Shown: one piece after another, positions 31,308 through 42,779 of the stretch | Layout: every line of letters begins with the position of its first letter | Position numbering within the stretch: the stretch's first letter is position 1 | Assembly: GCA_002007745.1 (NCBI GenBank) | Contig: CP019882.1 | Location: 2,356,001-2,420,000, forward strand | Direction: 5' to 3' | DNA from: Mycolicibacterium litorale | Lineage (GTDB): Bacteria; Actinomycetota; Actinomycetes; Mycobacteriales; Mycobacteriaceae | Length of the DNA: 64,000 nt | Notes under the pieces: model-generated | The model's input: the letters and a program-made list of their open reading frames with translations, nothing else | The model's database searches: none | Told to the model about the DNA's origin: nothing | Program-made: the position numbers and the translations under genes

Positions 31308-32836
31308 TCAGGCGCCCGCCGGCACGTCCTCGGTGTCCTCGGCGGCGTCGCTGGGTGGGCTTTCGTCACCGCGGCGCAGCGAATACCAGGCGGCCAATGC
31401 GCATCCCGTGGCCAGCAGGACGTGCAACCACGAGTACATGCCGTGTGAGCCGTCCGGCTTGAAGATCACCATGATCCACGTGGAGAACCCCGCGATCAGG
31501 GCCGCCGCCGCGCGGGACTGCGCCAACGCCGAGACCACCGCCAGCGGCCAGGTGTAGTACCACGGCAGCGCCGCGGGCACGAACAGGACCACGACGAGCA
31601 TCGCCCACGCGATTCCCGTCAGTGCCTCCCGGTCGTCGTGTCGGAATCGCCACCACAGCAGCGGAAGTGAGACGGCGATGATGCCGATTCCGGCGATCCG
31701 GGTGACATCGAGCACGGCGTAGAAATTCACTCCGAAGAACAACCCGCCGACCGCGTTGGTGAGGTTGGCGATCGCGGTGGGAATCGTGAGCCAGTTGATG
31801 ATCTTCACCGAGCCGGCCAGCGCGGTCAGCCAGCCCAGGCCCACGCCCGCCACCCACGACAACACGGCGAACACCGCCACGAAGATCGCCAACGACGCCG
31901 CCGAGGCGGTGACGAAAGCGGTTGCGGTAGAGCTGTTCCTGCGATCCCGCAGGTGACGCATCCATACCCACACCATGAACGGCAAGGCCAGCACCGCGGT
32001 GGCCTTGACGGCGACGGCGACGGCGATGAGTGCCGCTCCCGCCGCGTGGTGACGGTCGAACGTCAACGCGATGCCGGCCATCATCATCCCGACCATCAGC
32101 ATCTCGTTGTGGACGCCACCCATCAGATGGATGATCACCAGCGGGTTGAGCACGCAGATCCACAGCGCCACCGCGCCATTGGCGCCGACGTGCCGGGCCA
32201 CCCGGGGGCTGCCCAGATCAGCAGAGCCAGACCGGGAAGCATGCACAACCGCAACAGCATGGTGCCGGCGACCACATGGTCACCGACCAGTGTGGTGACG
32301 AACTTCGCCACCAGGATGAACGCCGGTCCGTAGGGCGCGGTGGTGGTGGTCCAGATCGGACTCACGTTGTCCAACAGCGGATTCTGGTTCTCCACCGGGC
32401 CAACGGCGTAGGGGTCCAGGCCATCCCGTAACAGCGCGCCCTGGGCCAGGTAGGAATAGGTGTCGCGGCTGAACAGCGGCACGCTCAGCAGCAGCGGCGC
32501 CAGCCAGAATCCGGTGGTGGCGATCATGCTGTAGTCGCTGGCCGGGGTGTGCAGCACGCGGCGGCCCACCCACAACCAGGCCACCAGCATCACCACGACC
32601 CCGCCCCACAGCAGCACCGAGGACACCACCAGGCCGTGGCCGAACCGCAGCCAGGACAGGTGCATCGACTCCAGCAGCGGGTCGTGCAGCCGAGTGCTGC
32701 CGGCGCCCAGACCGCCGAGGGTGATCAGCACCGCACCGAGGAAACCCAACAGCGCCGGGCGGCCCTCGTCGCCGGCCGTGAACGCTGCCAGCCGGGTCAG
32801 TCCGCCGGTGCGGGTGGTGGGTGTGGTGGCGGACAT
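31308..32836 (-). CDS. mptA: Alpha-(1->6)-mannosyltransferase MptA, broken by one-base frameshift
   Basis: Polytopic GT-C enzyme that elongates the alpha-1,6-mannan backbone of lipomannan using polyprenol-phosphate mannose; homologue of Rv2174. The N-terminal part (from the ATG at 32836; SRDTYSYLAQGALL is the catalytic loop) reads in one frame to about 32210, then diverges into PGWPGTSAPM. The rest (PRVARHVGANGAVALWICVLNPLVIIHLMGG...) continues in another frame to 31308. One additional base in the G run at 32204-32208 (plus strand) restores a protein of about 509 residues. Considered an intact gene with a sequencing error. Four bases upstream lies the idsA2 stop. Confidence 0.86.
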
Positions 32837-32840
32837 CTGC

Positions 32841-34702
<1,862 letters not shown>

Positions 34703-34738
34703 GAGCAGTATCGTGCCAGACCCGGCTGCCCGGCGGAC

Positions 34739-35374
34739 TCACAGCGGCAGGCTGCGGCCCAGGATGGCGAACGCGCGTGGGTCGCCGGCGAAGTGGTAGC
34801 CGCGGATCACGTCGACGAAGCCCAGTCGCCGGTAGAGCCGCCAGGCGCGGTTGGCTTCCCCGCTGATCTCCGGTGTCGAGAGCAACACGTTGGCTTCGTC
34901 ACGTCCAGCCAGCAGCCGGCGGGCCAGCGCCTCGCCCAGGCCACGGCCCTGTGCGTCCGGGTGGATATGCAGTTCGGTGAGCTCGAAATAGCTGCTCATC
35001 AGCCGGTCGATCTCCTCGCCGGGCAGGCCGATCCGATGCAGGCCGGCCACCACCTGCTGCTGCCACCATTGGTCGGGGGCACCGCAGTACCCGTAGGCGA
35101 CGCCCAGAAGCGGAGCGGCCTGTAGTTGCTCGGCGCTCACCGGTTCGCCGGTCGCGGAGGGGGTCTCAACTGCGGCAACGGCCTTCCAGCCGTGCCGGCG
35201 GGTGTGTTCGAGCCACATCGCCGCGCGCTGACTTTCGGTGCCCCGCGGGTAGCGCATCGCGTCGACATACACCGACAGGGCGTCGAGGAGCCGCTGTTGC
35301 ATGTCATTGGGCGACAGGTCGATCAGGAAAGTCGCCAACGCCTCGGTGCCCCTCTTGGTGTGCGGTTCGGTCAC
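34739..35374 (-). CDS. GNAT-family N-acetyltransferase (Rv2170-like)
   Basis: Acetyl-CoA-dependent N-acetyltransferase of 211 residues. The CoA-binding motif A is LHIHPDAQGRGLGEALARRLL (about residues 140-160: Q/R-x-x-G-x-G/A), followed by motif B (LYRRLGFVDVIRGYHFAGDPRAFAILGRSL). The GTG at 35374 was chosen because GGTGGA precedes it by three bases and the length then matches the family (about 206). The M. tuberculosis homologue has been reported to acetylate isoniazid and a metabolic enzyme; substrate here unknown. Confidence 0.87.
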   Translation of the reverse strand: MTEPHTKRGTEALATFLIDLSPNDMQQRLLDALSVYVDAMRYPRGTESQRAAMWLEHTRRHGWKAVAAVETPSATGEPVSAEQLQAAPLLGVAYGYCGAPDQWWQQQVVAGLHRIGLPGEEIDRLMSSYFELTELHIHPDAQGRGLGEALARRLLAGRDEANVLLSTPEISGEANRAWRLYRRLGFVDVIRGYHFAGDPRAFAILGRSLPL

Positions 35375-35609
35375 GGGTCCACCGCCATTATCGGTGCCGT
35401 CTAGGGGTGGCCGCCCAGGTGAGGTGGTGACCACCCCCTGACGTCGTGGTGGGGCGGACAGAACAACCCCTGGACACGGCTACAATCGGGTGGACCAACT
35501 AGGTGGTACGGCGCACCTTCACCTCGTATCATTTGGTTAGTTGCCCCGTAATTGCTGGGCAGCCAACTTTTATCGGAATCGTGACCCGCGTGTCGGCAAG
35601 GAGGGACGA

Positions 35610-36011
35610 ATGCCACTCTCCGATCATGAGCAGCGCATGCTCGACCAGATCGAGAGCGCTCTCTATGCCGAGGATCCCAAATTCGCCTCGAGTGTGCGCG
35701 GCGGAACTCTGCGGGCACCCTCGACACGCAGGCGATTGCAGGGCGCCGGCTTGTTCGTGATCGGCCTGGCCATGCTGGTGGCCGGCGTGGCGTTCAAAGC
35801 CACCATGATCGGAAGTTTCCCGATTCTGTCGGTCGTGGGTTTCGTGGTGATGTTCGGCGGCGTGGTGTTTGCGATCACCGGTCCCCGCGTGGCCGGCGGG
35901 CGGGACCGTTCCGGTCCACCGTCGGCGGGTCCGCGTCAGCGTCGTGCCAAGGGCGGTGGGTCGTTCACCAGCCGGATGGAGGATCGGTTCCGGCGTCGTT
36001 TCGACGAGTGA
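35610..36011 (+). CDS. DUF3040 membrane protein (Rv2169c-like)
   Basis: A 133-residue actinobacterial membrane protein. The N-terminal MPLSDHEQRMLDQIESALYAEDPKFAS is the DUF3040 signature, followed by two transmembrane helices (about 48-68 and 72-92) and a basic cytoplasmic tail ending RFRRRFDE. ATG preceded by AAGGAGGG. It precedes the dcw cluster and is separated from it by a strong intrinsic terminator. Role unknown; often found beside mraZ in actinobacteria. Confidence 0.88.
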   Translation: MPLSDHEQRMLDQIESALYAEDPKFASSVRGGTLRAPSTRRRLQGAGLFVIGLAMLVAGVAFKATMIGSFPILSVVGFVVMFGGVVFAITGPRVAGGRDRSGPPSAGPRQRRAKGGGSFTSRMEDRFRRRFDE

Positions 36012-36028
36012 CCACACGTTCGTTTCAG

Positions 36029-36062
36029 ACGGGGTAGCCAGACGGCTGCCCCGTTTTTGTTT
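36029..36062 (+). terminator. Intrinsic terminator after the DUF3040 gene
   Basis: An 11-bp stem (36029-36039 with 36044-36054, one G-U pair) with a four-base AGAC loop, followed at once by TTTTTGTTT. This is a textbook rho-independent terminator, unusual in mycobacteria where U-tails are often lacking. It isolates the dcw cluster from upstream transcription. Confidence 0.9.
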
Positions 36063-36208
36063 GCCGGTGTGCTGCCCGGTCCCGGTCGACGCGTCCCCGT
36101 TGTCCTGGTTTGGCGCTCCCAGGTAACTTCCCCCACCTCGCGGAAATGGCCCTGAGCTGGGGTTTTGTGCTCCTTGTACGCCTCCGACCGGCCCTGTGGT
36201 GGTTCTGA

Positions 36209-36284
36209 GTGGGAGAAAGTGGTGGAACACGCCCGAAAGAGTGGCTAAGGGTGGAGCAAAGTGGGGGATTGTGGGGTATTGTGG
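36209..36284 (+). promoter_or_regulatory. MraZ operator: phased GTGG box array upstream of mraZ
   Basis: GTGG motifs begin at 36241, 36251, 36261, 36271 and 36281, exactly 10 bp apart, with two more at 36209 and 36219. MraZ binds arrays of TGGG-type boxes with 10-bp spacing, one per helical turn, just upstream of its own gene and represses the dcw operon. The array ends 46 bases before the mraZ ATG. In the 319-base gap 36012-36330, the remainder contains the terminator above and no other feature I can name; the dcw promoter must lie in it. Confidence 0.82.
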
Positions 36285-36330
36285 CGGCTAACGGAGCGAA
36301 GGACAGCTCCGGGGCGTAGGAGGTGCAGCC

Positions 36331-36762
36331 ATGTTCCTCGGCACCTACACGCCCAAGCTCGACGACAAAGGGCGGCTCACGCTGCCCGCCAAGTTCCGCG
36401 ACGCACTGGCAGGAGGGTTGATGGTCACCAAGAGCCAGGACCACAGCCTCGCCGTCTATCCGCGGGCGGAATTCGAGCAGCTGGCCAGGCGGGCATCGCA
36501 GACGTCGCGGAGCAATCCCGAGGCGCGTGCGTTCCTGCGCAACCTGGCTGCCGGCACCGATGAACAGCATCCCGACTCCCAGGGCCGGATCACCCTGTCC
36601 GCGGATCACCGGCGCTACGCCAACCTGTCGAAGGAGTGCGTGGTGATCGGGGCCGTGGACTTCCTCGAGATCTGGGACGCCCAGGCCTGGCAGGAATACC
36701 AGGAGACCCACGAAGAGAACTTCTCCGCGGCCAGCGATGAAGCACTCAGCGACATCATTTGA
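36331..36762 (+). CDS. mraZ: Transcriptional regulator MraZ
   Basis: DNA-binding regulator at the head of the dcw cluster, 143 residues with two AbrB/SpoVT-like swapped-hairpin domains ([24 protein letters not shown] and [18 protein letters not shown]). Forms rings that recognise the phased repeats upstream. Strong ribosome site (GGAGGTG) before the ATG. The likely start of rsmH lies inside its last codons. Confidence 0.97.
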   Translation: MFLGTYTPKLDDKGRLTLPAKFRDALAGGLMVTKSQDHSLAVYPRAEFEQLARRASQTSRSNPEARAFLRNLAAGTDEQHPDSQGRITLSADHRRYANLSKECVVIGAVDFLEIWDAQAWQEYQETHEENFSAASDEALSDII

Positions 36763-38025
36763 CCTGGCCGCCCAGCCGGAGGTAGCCCGTGCCTCGTGGT
36801 CTCTGCCCGAACCGACCCTGACGTACTTCCCCAACGCCAGGTTCGCGCTCTCGGACAGGGACCTCGATGCAGGGGCGCACCGAGCCCTGATTGGTGCGCC
36901 GCACCGAGCCCCGATTGGTGCGCCGCACCGAGCCCCGATTGGTGCGCCGCACCGAGCCCCGATTGGTGCGCCGCACCGAGCCCCGATTGGTGCGCCGCAC
37001 CCTGAATTACCGGGAGGCCCCGTCGTGGTTGACGCAGCAGACGAAGCCGACCATGGGCACGTCCCCGTTCTGCTCGATCGTTGCGTCGAAATCCTCGCTC
37101 CCGCCCTCTCCCAGCCGGGGGCTGTGCTCGTCGATGCCACGCTGGGCGCGGGCGGTCACGCCGAGCGCTTCCTGACCGACTTCCCGGAACTGCGGTTGAT
37201 CGGCCTGGACCGGGATCCCGGCGCGCTGGCCATCGCCGGTGCACGCCTGGCCCCCTTCGCCGATCGCGTCACCTTGGTGCGCACCCGCTACGACGGCATC
37301 GACGACGCCCTGACCGAAGCCGGTTACCGGACGACGGAGTCGGTCGACGGCGTGCTGTTCGACCTCGGCGTGTCCTCCATGCAGCTCGACCAGCCGGAGC
37401 GCGGTTTCTCCTACGCCAAGGACGCGCCGCTGGACATGCGGATGGACACCGACGCCCCGCTGACCGCCGCGGAGATCCTCAACACCTACGACCGTGCCCA
37501 GCTCACCGATATCCTGCGCCGCTTCGGTGAGGAGAAGTTCGCCCACCGGATCGCCGGCTTCGTGATCGAGCAACGGCAGAAGGCCCCACTTTCCACCACC
37601 GGCGAGTTGGTGGAGATCATCTACCGCGCGGTACCGGCGCCGGCCCGGCGCACCGGGGGCATCCGGCCAAACGGACTTTCCAGGCACTGCGCATCGCGGT
37701 CAACGCGGAACTGGACTCGCTGAGCACGGCACTGCCCGCCGCACTGGCCGCACTGCGGGTCGGCGGGCGCATCGCGGTGATGGCCTACCAGTCACTGGAG
37801 GACCGCATCGTCAAGACCACCTTCGCCGCAGCGACCGCCTCTCGCACACCGGCCGGTCTGCCCGTCGAACTGCCCGGCTACGAGCCGGAATTCATCGCGA
37901 TCACCCGGGGCGCCGAACGCGCCGACGCCGACGAGATCGAACGCAATCCGCGCAGTGCGCCAGTCCGGTTGCGGGCTCTTGCACGTGTGGCGTCGGGCAA
38001 CCCGGGACGGGGAGGGAAGAGCTGA
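36737..38025 (+). CDS. rsmH: 16S rRNA m4C1402 methyltransferase RsmH, broken by one-base frameshift
   Basis: SAM-dependent methyltransferase acting on 16S rRNA C1402. After a mycobacterium-specific N-terminal extension ([17 protein letters not shown]..., then a repeat array) comes the catalytic domain with motif [15 protein letters not shown] and [12 protein letters not shown]. The frame is lost after PAPARRTGG: the expected [21 protein letters not shown] continues in another frame to 38025. One more base in the G run at 37655-37659 repairs it. The start is doubtful: ATG 36737 overlaps mraZ by 26 bases without a ribosome site, while GGAGG at 36778 stands before an out-of-frame GTG at 36789, so a further error near there is conceivable. 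The stop overlaps the next ATG by one base. Confidence 0.88.
36877..36996 (+). repeat. 24-bp minisatellite, five copies, inside rsmH
   Basis: Five perfect or near-perfect head-to-tail copies of a 24-bp unit (36877, 36901, 36925, 36949, 36973; copy 1 differs by one base, CTG for CCG), followed by a partial copy. Because 24 is divisible by three, it encodes an octapeptide repeat HRAPIGAP (first copy HRALIGAP) without breaking the frame. It lies in the poorly conserved linker between the N-terminal extension and catalytic domain of RsmH, so copy number should be free to vary between strains. Confidence 0.95.
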
Positions 38026-39209
38026 TGAAGGTCGGACGCAAGGCAGCCGATGCGGGGGACCGCCAAGACGCCAAGGACGCCAGGAAGGACGCCAAACGGG
38101 ACCTGAAGAAGGACCCGAGAAACGACGGCGCCAACGGGACACGCCGCAGCGGCGCGGCGCGGCGCGGCGGCGTCGACGCTCCGGTCCGGGCGCGCCGCGG
38201 CAAGGACGCCCCGGCTCGCGGCGTGCGATCGCGCGGCACCACGACGGCCCGGCGACCGCACGAACCGCGAGGTCTGCGGCAGGGCCCGCAGACGGCACCC
38301 ACGCAGCAGCCCGCTCAACGCCAGGCTCGCCCGAAAAACGCCAGTCAGGCCAAGGCGCGAGCTAAAGCTCGTAAGGCCAAGGCCCCTAAGGTAATTCGTC
38401 CGCCACTGCGCGAACGGTTGATCGCCCGGCTGGCCACCGTCGATCTGCGCCCGCAGACCCTGGTCGCACGTGTTCCGTTCGTGGTGCTGGTGATCGGGGC
38501 CCTGGGTCTAGGACTTGCCATCACCCTGTGGCTGTCCACCGATGCCGCCCAGCGCTCCTATCAGCTCGGCAACGCCCGGGCCACCAACGAGGCGCTCTCC
38601 CAGCAGAAAGAGGCGCTCGAGCGCGATGTGCTCGAGGCGGAATCCGCGCCGGCGCTGGCCGAGGCGGCCCGCAACCTGGGCATGATCCCGTCCAAGGACA
38701 CCGCCCACCTGGTCCAGGATCCGTCCGGGAACTGGGTGGTGGTGGGCAAGCCCAAGCCGGCCGAGGGCGCCCCGCCGCCGCCGCTGAACACCAAGTTGCC
38801 CGACGACAAGCCGGTGCCGCCCGCGCCGGCCGCCCCCGCGGCGCCGCAGCCCAAACCGGGCAGTTCACCAGAGGTTCCCGTGCGGCTGGCCCCGCTGAAC
38901 GCGGTGCCCGGGGCCGTGCCGCTGGCCGGCCTGCCGCCCGCGGCGGGTCCGGAGGTGGCGGTGCACGCGCCGTCGGCCACCGACCCGGCCCCGTTCACGC
39001 TGCCGGGCCCGGGCCCGCTGCCCGGTCCGACCGACCTCGCACCGGTGGTCCTGCCCCCGGCGCTGACACCTCCGGTGGCCCTGCCGCCGGTCGCCGACGC
39101 GCCACCGGCCGCGGCGCCGGCAGTGCCGGTGGTCCCGGCCCCACCGATGCCCGCCATTGCCGCTCCTGACCCGGCCCTCACCGCGCCGGTCGCCGGTGGC
39201 GCCCAGTGA
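38025..39209 (+). CDS. ftsL: FtsL-like division protein (Rv2164c-like)
   Basis: Membrane protein of 394 residues occupying the ftsL position between rsmH and the class B PBP gene. A very basic, low-complexity cytoplasmic region (about 1-140, rich in Arg/Lys/Ala) precedes one transmembrane helix (about 146-170) and a leucine-zipper-like coiled coil (RATNEALSQQKEALERDVLEAES), the FtsL hallmark; the last 190 residues are Pro/Ala-rich. Mycobacterial FtsL proteins are longer than those of E. coli, in agreement. ATG overlaps the rsmH stop. Confidence 0.87.
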   Translation: MKVGRKAADAGDRQDAKDARKDAKRDLKKDPRNDGANGTRRSGAARRGGVDAPVRARRGKDAPARGVRSRGTTTARRPHEPRGLRQGPQTAPTQQPAQRQARPKNASQAKARAKARKAKAPKVIRPPLRERLIARLATVDLRPQTLVARVPFVVLVIGALGLGLAITLWLSTDAAQRSYQLGNARATNEALSQQKEALERDVLEAESAPALAEAARNLGMIPSKDTAHLVQDPSGNWVVVGKPKPAEGAPPPPLNTKLPDDKPVPPAPAAPAAPQPKPGSSPEVPVRLAPLNAVPGAVPLAGLPPAAGPEVAVHAPSATDPAPFTLPGPGPLPGPTDLAPVVLPPALTPPVALPPVADAPPAAAPAVPVVPAPPMPAIAAPDPALTAPVAGGAQ

Positions 39210-41197
39210 GCCGCGGTGACCGACCGGACCGTCGGGCCGCCACCTCCGGGCGCCGGCGCGAGACGGCCGCCAAGAGCACCAAGAGCGTCAAGAACAGCAA
39301 GGCGGCCGCCAAGACGGCCAAGGGCCTGCCCGACACCGGGCCCGGTCGCCCCGCCAAGGCCCGCCGTATCCGTGAGATGGCCGAAAGTGGCACCCGCACA
39401 GCATCATTCGCGTTCCGGCACCGGGCCGGCAACATCGTCATCTTCCTGGCCCTGATCGTCGCGGCCACCCAGCTGTTCAATCTGCAGGTGCCCCAGGCCG
39501 CGGGGCTGCGCGCCGAGGCCGCCGGTCAGCTGAAGGTGACCGACGTGGAAAAGGCGGTGCGTGGCAGCGTCGTCGACCGCAACTTCGACAAGCTGGCGTT
39601 CACCATCGAGGCCAGGGCGCTGACGTTTCAGCCGATCAAGATCCGCAAGCAGCTGACCGAGGCGAAAGACAAGATGCCCTCGGCGCCCGATCCGGACAAG
39701 CGGCTCACCCAGATCGCCACCGAGGTGGCGGCCAAGCTCAACAACAAGCCGGACGCGGCGACGCTGCTCAAGAAGCTGCGCAGCAACGAATCTTTCGTCT
39801 ACCTGGCTCGCGCCGTCGATCCGGCGGTCGCCAGCGCGATCATCAAGAAGTTCCCCGAAGTCGGCGCCGAACGTCAGGACCTGCGCCAGTACCCGGGTGG
39901 TGCGCTGGCCGCCAACATCGTCGGTGGCATCGACTGGGACGGCCACGGTCTGTTGGGCCTGGAGGATTCGATGGACTCGGTGCTGTCCGGCACCGACGGC
40001 TCGATCACCTATGACCGCGGCTCTGACGGTGTCGTCATCCCGGGCAGCTACCGCAACAAGCACGACGCCGTCAACGGCTCCACCGTGCAGCTCACCCTCG
40101 ACGACGACATCCAGTTCTACGTGCAGCAGCAGGTCCAGCTGGCCAAGGACGCCTCTGGCGCCAAGGACGTCTCGGCGGTTGTGCTGGACGCGAAAACCGG
40201 TGAAGTGCTGGCGATGTCGAACGACAACACCTTCGACCCCAGCCAGGACATCGGGCGCCAGCAGGACAAGCAGATGGGCAACCTGGCGGTCACCTCGCCC
40301 TACGAGCCCGGGTCGGTCAACAAGATCATCACCGCGTCGTCGGTGATCGAGTACGGGCTGTCCAACCCCGACGAGGTGCTGCAGGTTCCGGGGTCGATCA
40401 ACATGGGCGGTGTCACGGTCAACGACGCCTGGAACCACGGCGTGATGCCGTACACCACCACCGGCGTGTTCGGTAAATCCTCCAACGTCGGCACTCTGAT
40501 GCTCGCGCAGCGGATCGGGCCGGAGCGCTACTACGACATGCTCGGCAAGTTCGGGCTGGGTCAGCGCACCAACGTCGGACTGCCGGGCGAGAGTGCGGGT
40601 CTGGTCCCGCCGATCGACCAGTGGTCGGGCAGTACGTTCTCCAACCTGCCCATCGGGCAGGGCCTTTCGATGACCCTGTTGCAGATGACCGGCATCTACC
40701 AGACCATCGCCAACGACGGGGTGCGGATTCCGCCGCGCATCGTGAAGGCCACCATCGCCGCGGATGGCACCCGTACCGAGGAGCCACGCCCGGATGGGAT
40801 CCGGGTGGTGTCGGCCGACACCGCCCGCACCGTGCGCAACATGTTCCGGGCCATCGTCCAACGCGACCCGATGGGCTACCAGCAGGGCACTGGTCCCGCC
40901 GCCGCCGTGGAGGGCTACCAGATCGCCGGCAAGACCGGCACCGCACAGCAGATCAATCCGGCGTGCGGCTGCTACTACAGCGATGTGTACTGGATCACCT
41001 TTGCCGGGATGGCTCCCGCCGACGACCCGCGCTACGTGATCGGCATCATGATGGACGCGCCGCATCGCGCAGCCGACGGTTCCGCCGGCTCGTCGGCCGC
41101 TCCGCTGTTCCACAACATCGCGGCCTGGCTGTTGCAGCGGGAGAACGTTCCCCTCTCGCCCGATCCGGGTGCGCCGCTGATCCTGCAGGCCACATAG
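39206..41197 (+). CDS. pbpB: Septal peptidoglycan transpeptidase (PBP3/FtsI family, PbpB)
   Basis: Class B penicillin-binding protein for septal cross-linking, 663 residues. A basic cytoplasmic stretch, one transmembrane helix (about 73-93), a dimerisation domain, then a transpeptidase domain with the catalytic SVNK tetrad (S370-x-x-K373), the SSN motif (about 424) and KTGT (about 576). Works with FtsW in septal synthesis. The GTG start overlaps the preceding stop. Confidence 0.97.
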   Translation: MSRGDRPDRRAATSGRRRETAAKSTKSVKNSKAAAKTAKGLPDTGPGRPAKARRIREMAESGTRTASFAFRHRAGNIVIFLALIVAATQLFNLQVPQAAGLRAEAAGQLKVTDVEKAVRGSVVDRNFDKLAFTIEARALTFQPIKIRKQLTEAKDKMPSAPDPDKRLTQIATEVAAKLNNKPDAATLLKKLRSNESFVYLARAVDPAVASAIIKKFPEVGAERQDLRQYPGGALAANIVGGIDWDGHGLLGLEDSMDSVLSGTDGSITYDRGSDGVVIPGSYRNKHDAVNGSTVQLTLDDDIQFYVQQQVQLAKDASGAKDVSAVVLDAKTGEVLAMSNDNTFDPSQDIGRQQDKQMGNLAVTSPYEPGSVNKIITASSVIEYGLSNPDEVLQVPGSINMGGVTVNDAWNHGVMPYTTTGVFGKSSNVGTLMLAQRIGPERYYDMLGKFGLGQRTNVGLPGESAGLVPPIDQWSGSTFSNLPIGQGLSMTLLQMTGIYQTIANDGVRIPPRIVKATIAADGTRTEEPRPDGIRVVSADTARTVRNMFRAIVQRDPMGYQQGTGPAAAVEGYQIAGKTGTAQQINPACGCYYSDVYWITFAGMAPADDPRYVIGIMMDAPHRAADGSAGSSAAPLFHNIAAWLLQRENVPLSPDPGAPLILQAT

Positions 41198-41234
41198 CCG
41201 GCTGACCCCGGTTGCGCAGTAGGGTGGCAACCCG

Positions 41235-42779
41235 ATGACCAACGCTTTGCGTCCCCGCACGACACCGGGTCTGACGTTGCCGACGCTCGCCGCCCGGGTC
41301 GGGGCGGTGCCCGCCGCCGGCGGTCCCGCCCCCGACGTCCGGATCACCGGTGTCACCCTGCGCGGCCAGGACGCTGTCGGCGGTGACCTGTTCGCCGCGC
41401 TGCCCGGCTCGTCCTCGCACGGCGCGCAGTACACCGCAACCGCGATCGACGGCGGCGCCGTCGCGGTGCTCACCGACGCCGACGGCGTGGCCGTGATCCG
41501 GCGCCGGCTCGGCGAACCGGTCCCCGTACCGGTGCTGGTGCATCCGCGGCCCCGCGCGGTGCTCGGTGAGCTGGCGTCCGCGGTCTACGGACACCCGTCG
41601 GATCGAGTCGTGGTCCTCGGCGTGACCGGCACGTCCGGCAAGACCACCACCACCCACTTGATCGAGGCCGGGCTGCGTTCCGCGGACCGGACACCCGGCC
41701 TGGTCGGGACCGTCGGGGTGCGGATCGCCGGCGCCGATGTGCCCAGCGCGCTGACCACGCCGGAGGCGCCGGCCCTGCAGGCGCTGTTGGCGGTGATGGC
41801 CGAACGCGGCGTCGACACCGCCGTGATGGAGGTGTCCAGCCACGCCCTGGAGCTCGGTCGGGTCGACGGCATCCGGTTCGCCGCCGGCGGGTTCACCAAC
41901 CTGTCCCGCGACCACCTGGATTTTCACCCGACGATGGCGGCCTACTTCGAGGCCAAGGCCCGGTTGTTCGACCCGTCCTCGCCGCAGCACGCCGCCATCT
42001 CGGTGATCTGCGTCGACGACGATGCCGGTCGCGACATGGCCCGCCGGGCTGCCGACGCGGTGACCGTCAGCGTGGACGGCCATCCGGCGGATTGGCGCGC
42101 CGAGGACATCGACGTTCTCGACAGCGGCGGTCAGGATTTCACCGCGGTGGACCCGGCCGGCGTGCACCACCGGCTGCGGATCCGGTTGCCGGGCCGCTAC
42201 AACGTGGCCAACGCTCTGCTGGCCCTGGCCATGCTGGATGCCGTGGGAGTCTCGCCCGAACAAGCGGCCCCGGGCCTGCGGGACGCCTTGGTGCCCGGCC
42301 GGCTCGAGGCCGTCGAGCGAGGCCAGGACTTCCTCGCCGTCGTCGACTACGCCCACAAACCCGGTGCGCTCCAGGCCGTCCTGGAAACCCTGCGCCGGCC
42401 CGGGGCGCGGCTGGCGGTGGTGTTCGGCGCGGGCGGCAACCGTGATGCCGGAAAGCGGGCACCCATGGGGCGTGTCGCCGCCGAACTCGCCGATCTGGTC
42501 GTGGTCACCGACGACAATCCGCGCGATGAGGTGCCTGCGGAGATCCGGGCGGCGATCCTGGCCGGTGCCCGGCAGGCCGGCGGCAGCGCCGACGTGGTCG
42601 AGATCGGTGACCGGGGTGCGGCCATCCGGCATGCGGTGAACTGGGCGCAACGCGGTGATGTGGTGGTGATCGCCGGAAAGGGACATGAGAAAGGCCAGAC
42701 GGCCGGCGGGCAGACCCGGCCGTTCGACGACCGCGAGGAACTCGCCCTAGCCCTGGAGTCCCGCGGGGCGGGGTCGTGA
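41235..42779 (+). CDS. murE: UDP-MurNAc-tripeptide (meso-DAP) synthetase MurE
   Basis: Cytoplasmic Mur ligase adding meso-diaminopimelate, 514 residues. ATP-binding GTSGKTTTT lies at about 131-139 and the meso-DAP specificity motif DNPR at about 427, as expected for a mycobacterium with DAP-type peptidoglycan. MurF follows with a four-base GTGA overlap. Confidence 0.97.
   Translation: MTNALRPRTTPGLTLPTLAARVGAVPAAGGPAPDVRITGVTLRGQDAVGGDLFAALPGSSSHGAQYTATAIDGGAVAVLTDADGVAVIRRRLGEPVPVPVLVHPRPRAVLGELASAVYGHPSDRVVVLGVTGTSGKTTTTHLIEAGLRSADRTPGLVGTVGVRIAGADVPSALTTPEAPALQALLAVMAERGVDTAVMEVSSHALELGRVDGIRFAAGGFTNLSRDHLDFHPTMAAYFEAKARLFDPSSPQHAAISVICVDDDAGRDMARRAADAVTVSVDGHPADWRAEDIDVLDSGGQDFTAVDPAGVHHRLRIRLPGRYNVANALLALAMLDAVGVSPEQAAPGLRDALVPGRLEAVERGQDFLAVVDYAHKPGALQAVLETLRRPGARLAVVFGAGGNRDAGKRAPMGRVAAELADLVVVTDDNPRDEVPAEIRAAILAGARQAGGSADVVEIGDRGAAIRHAVNWAQRGDVVVIAGKGHEKGQTAGGQTRPFDDREELALALESRGAGS

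Noticed and set aside
36877..36996. Possible CRISPR array
   Set aside because: Repeats are directly contiguous with no spacers and stay in the rsmH reading frame; this is a minisatellite.
39404..41473. A 689-codon open frame antisense to pbpB
   Set aside because: Its composition (His/Arg/Gly/Val-rich, no recognisable domain) is what the complementary strand of a high-GC gene yields, and pbpB on the other strand has all catalytic motifs.
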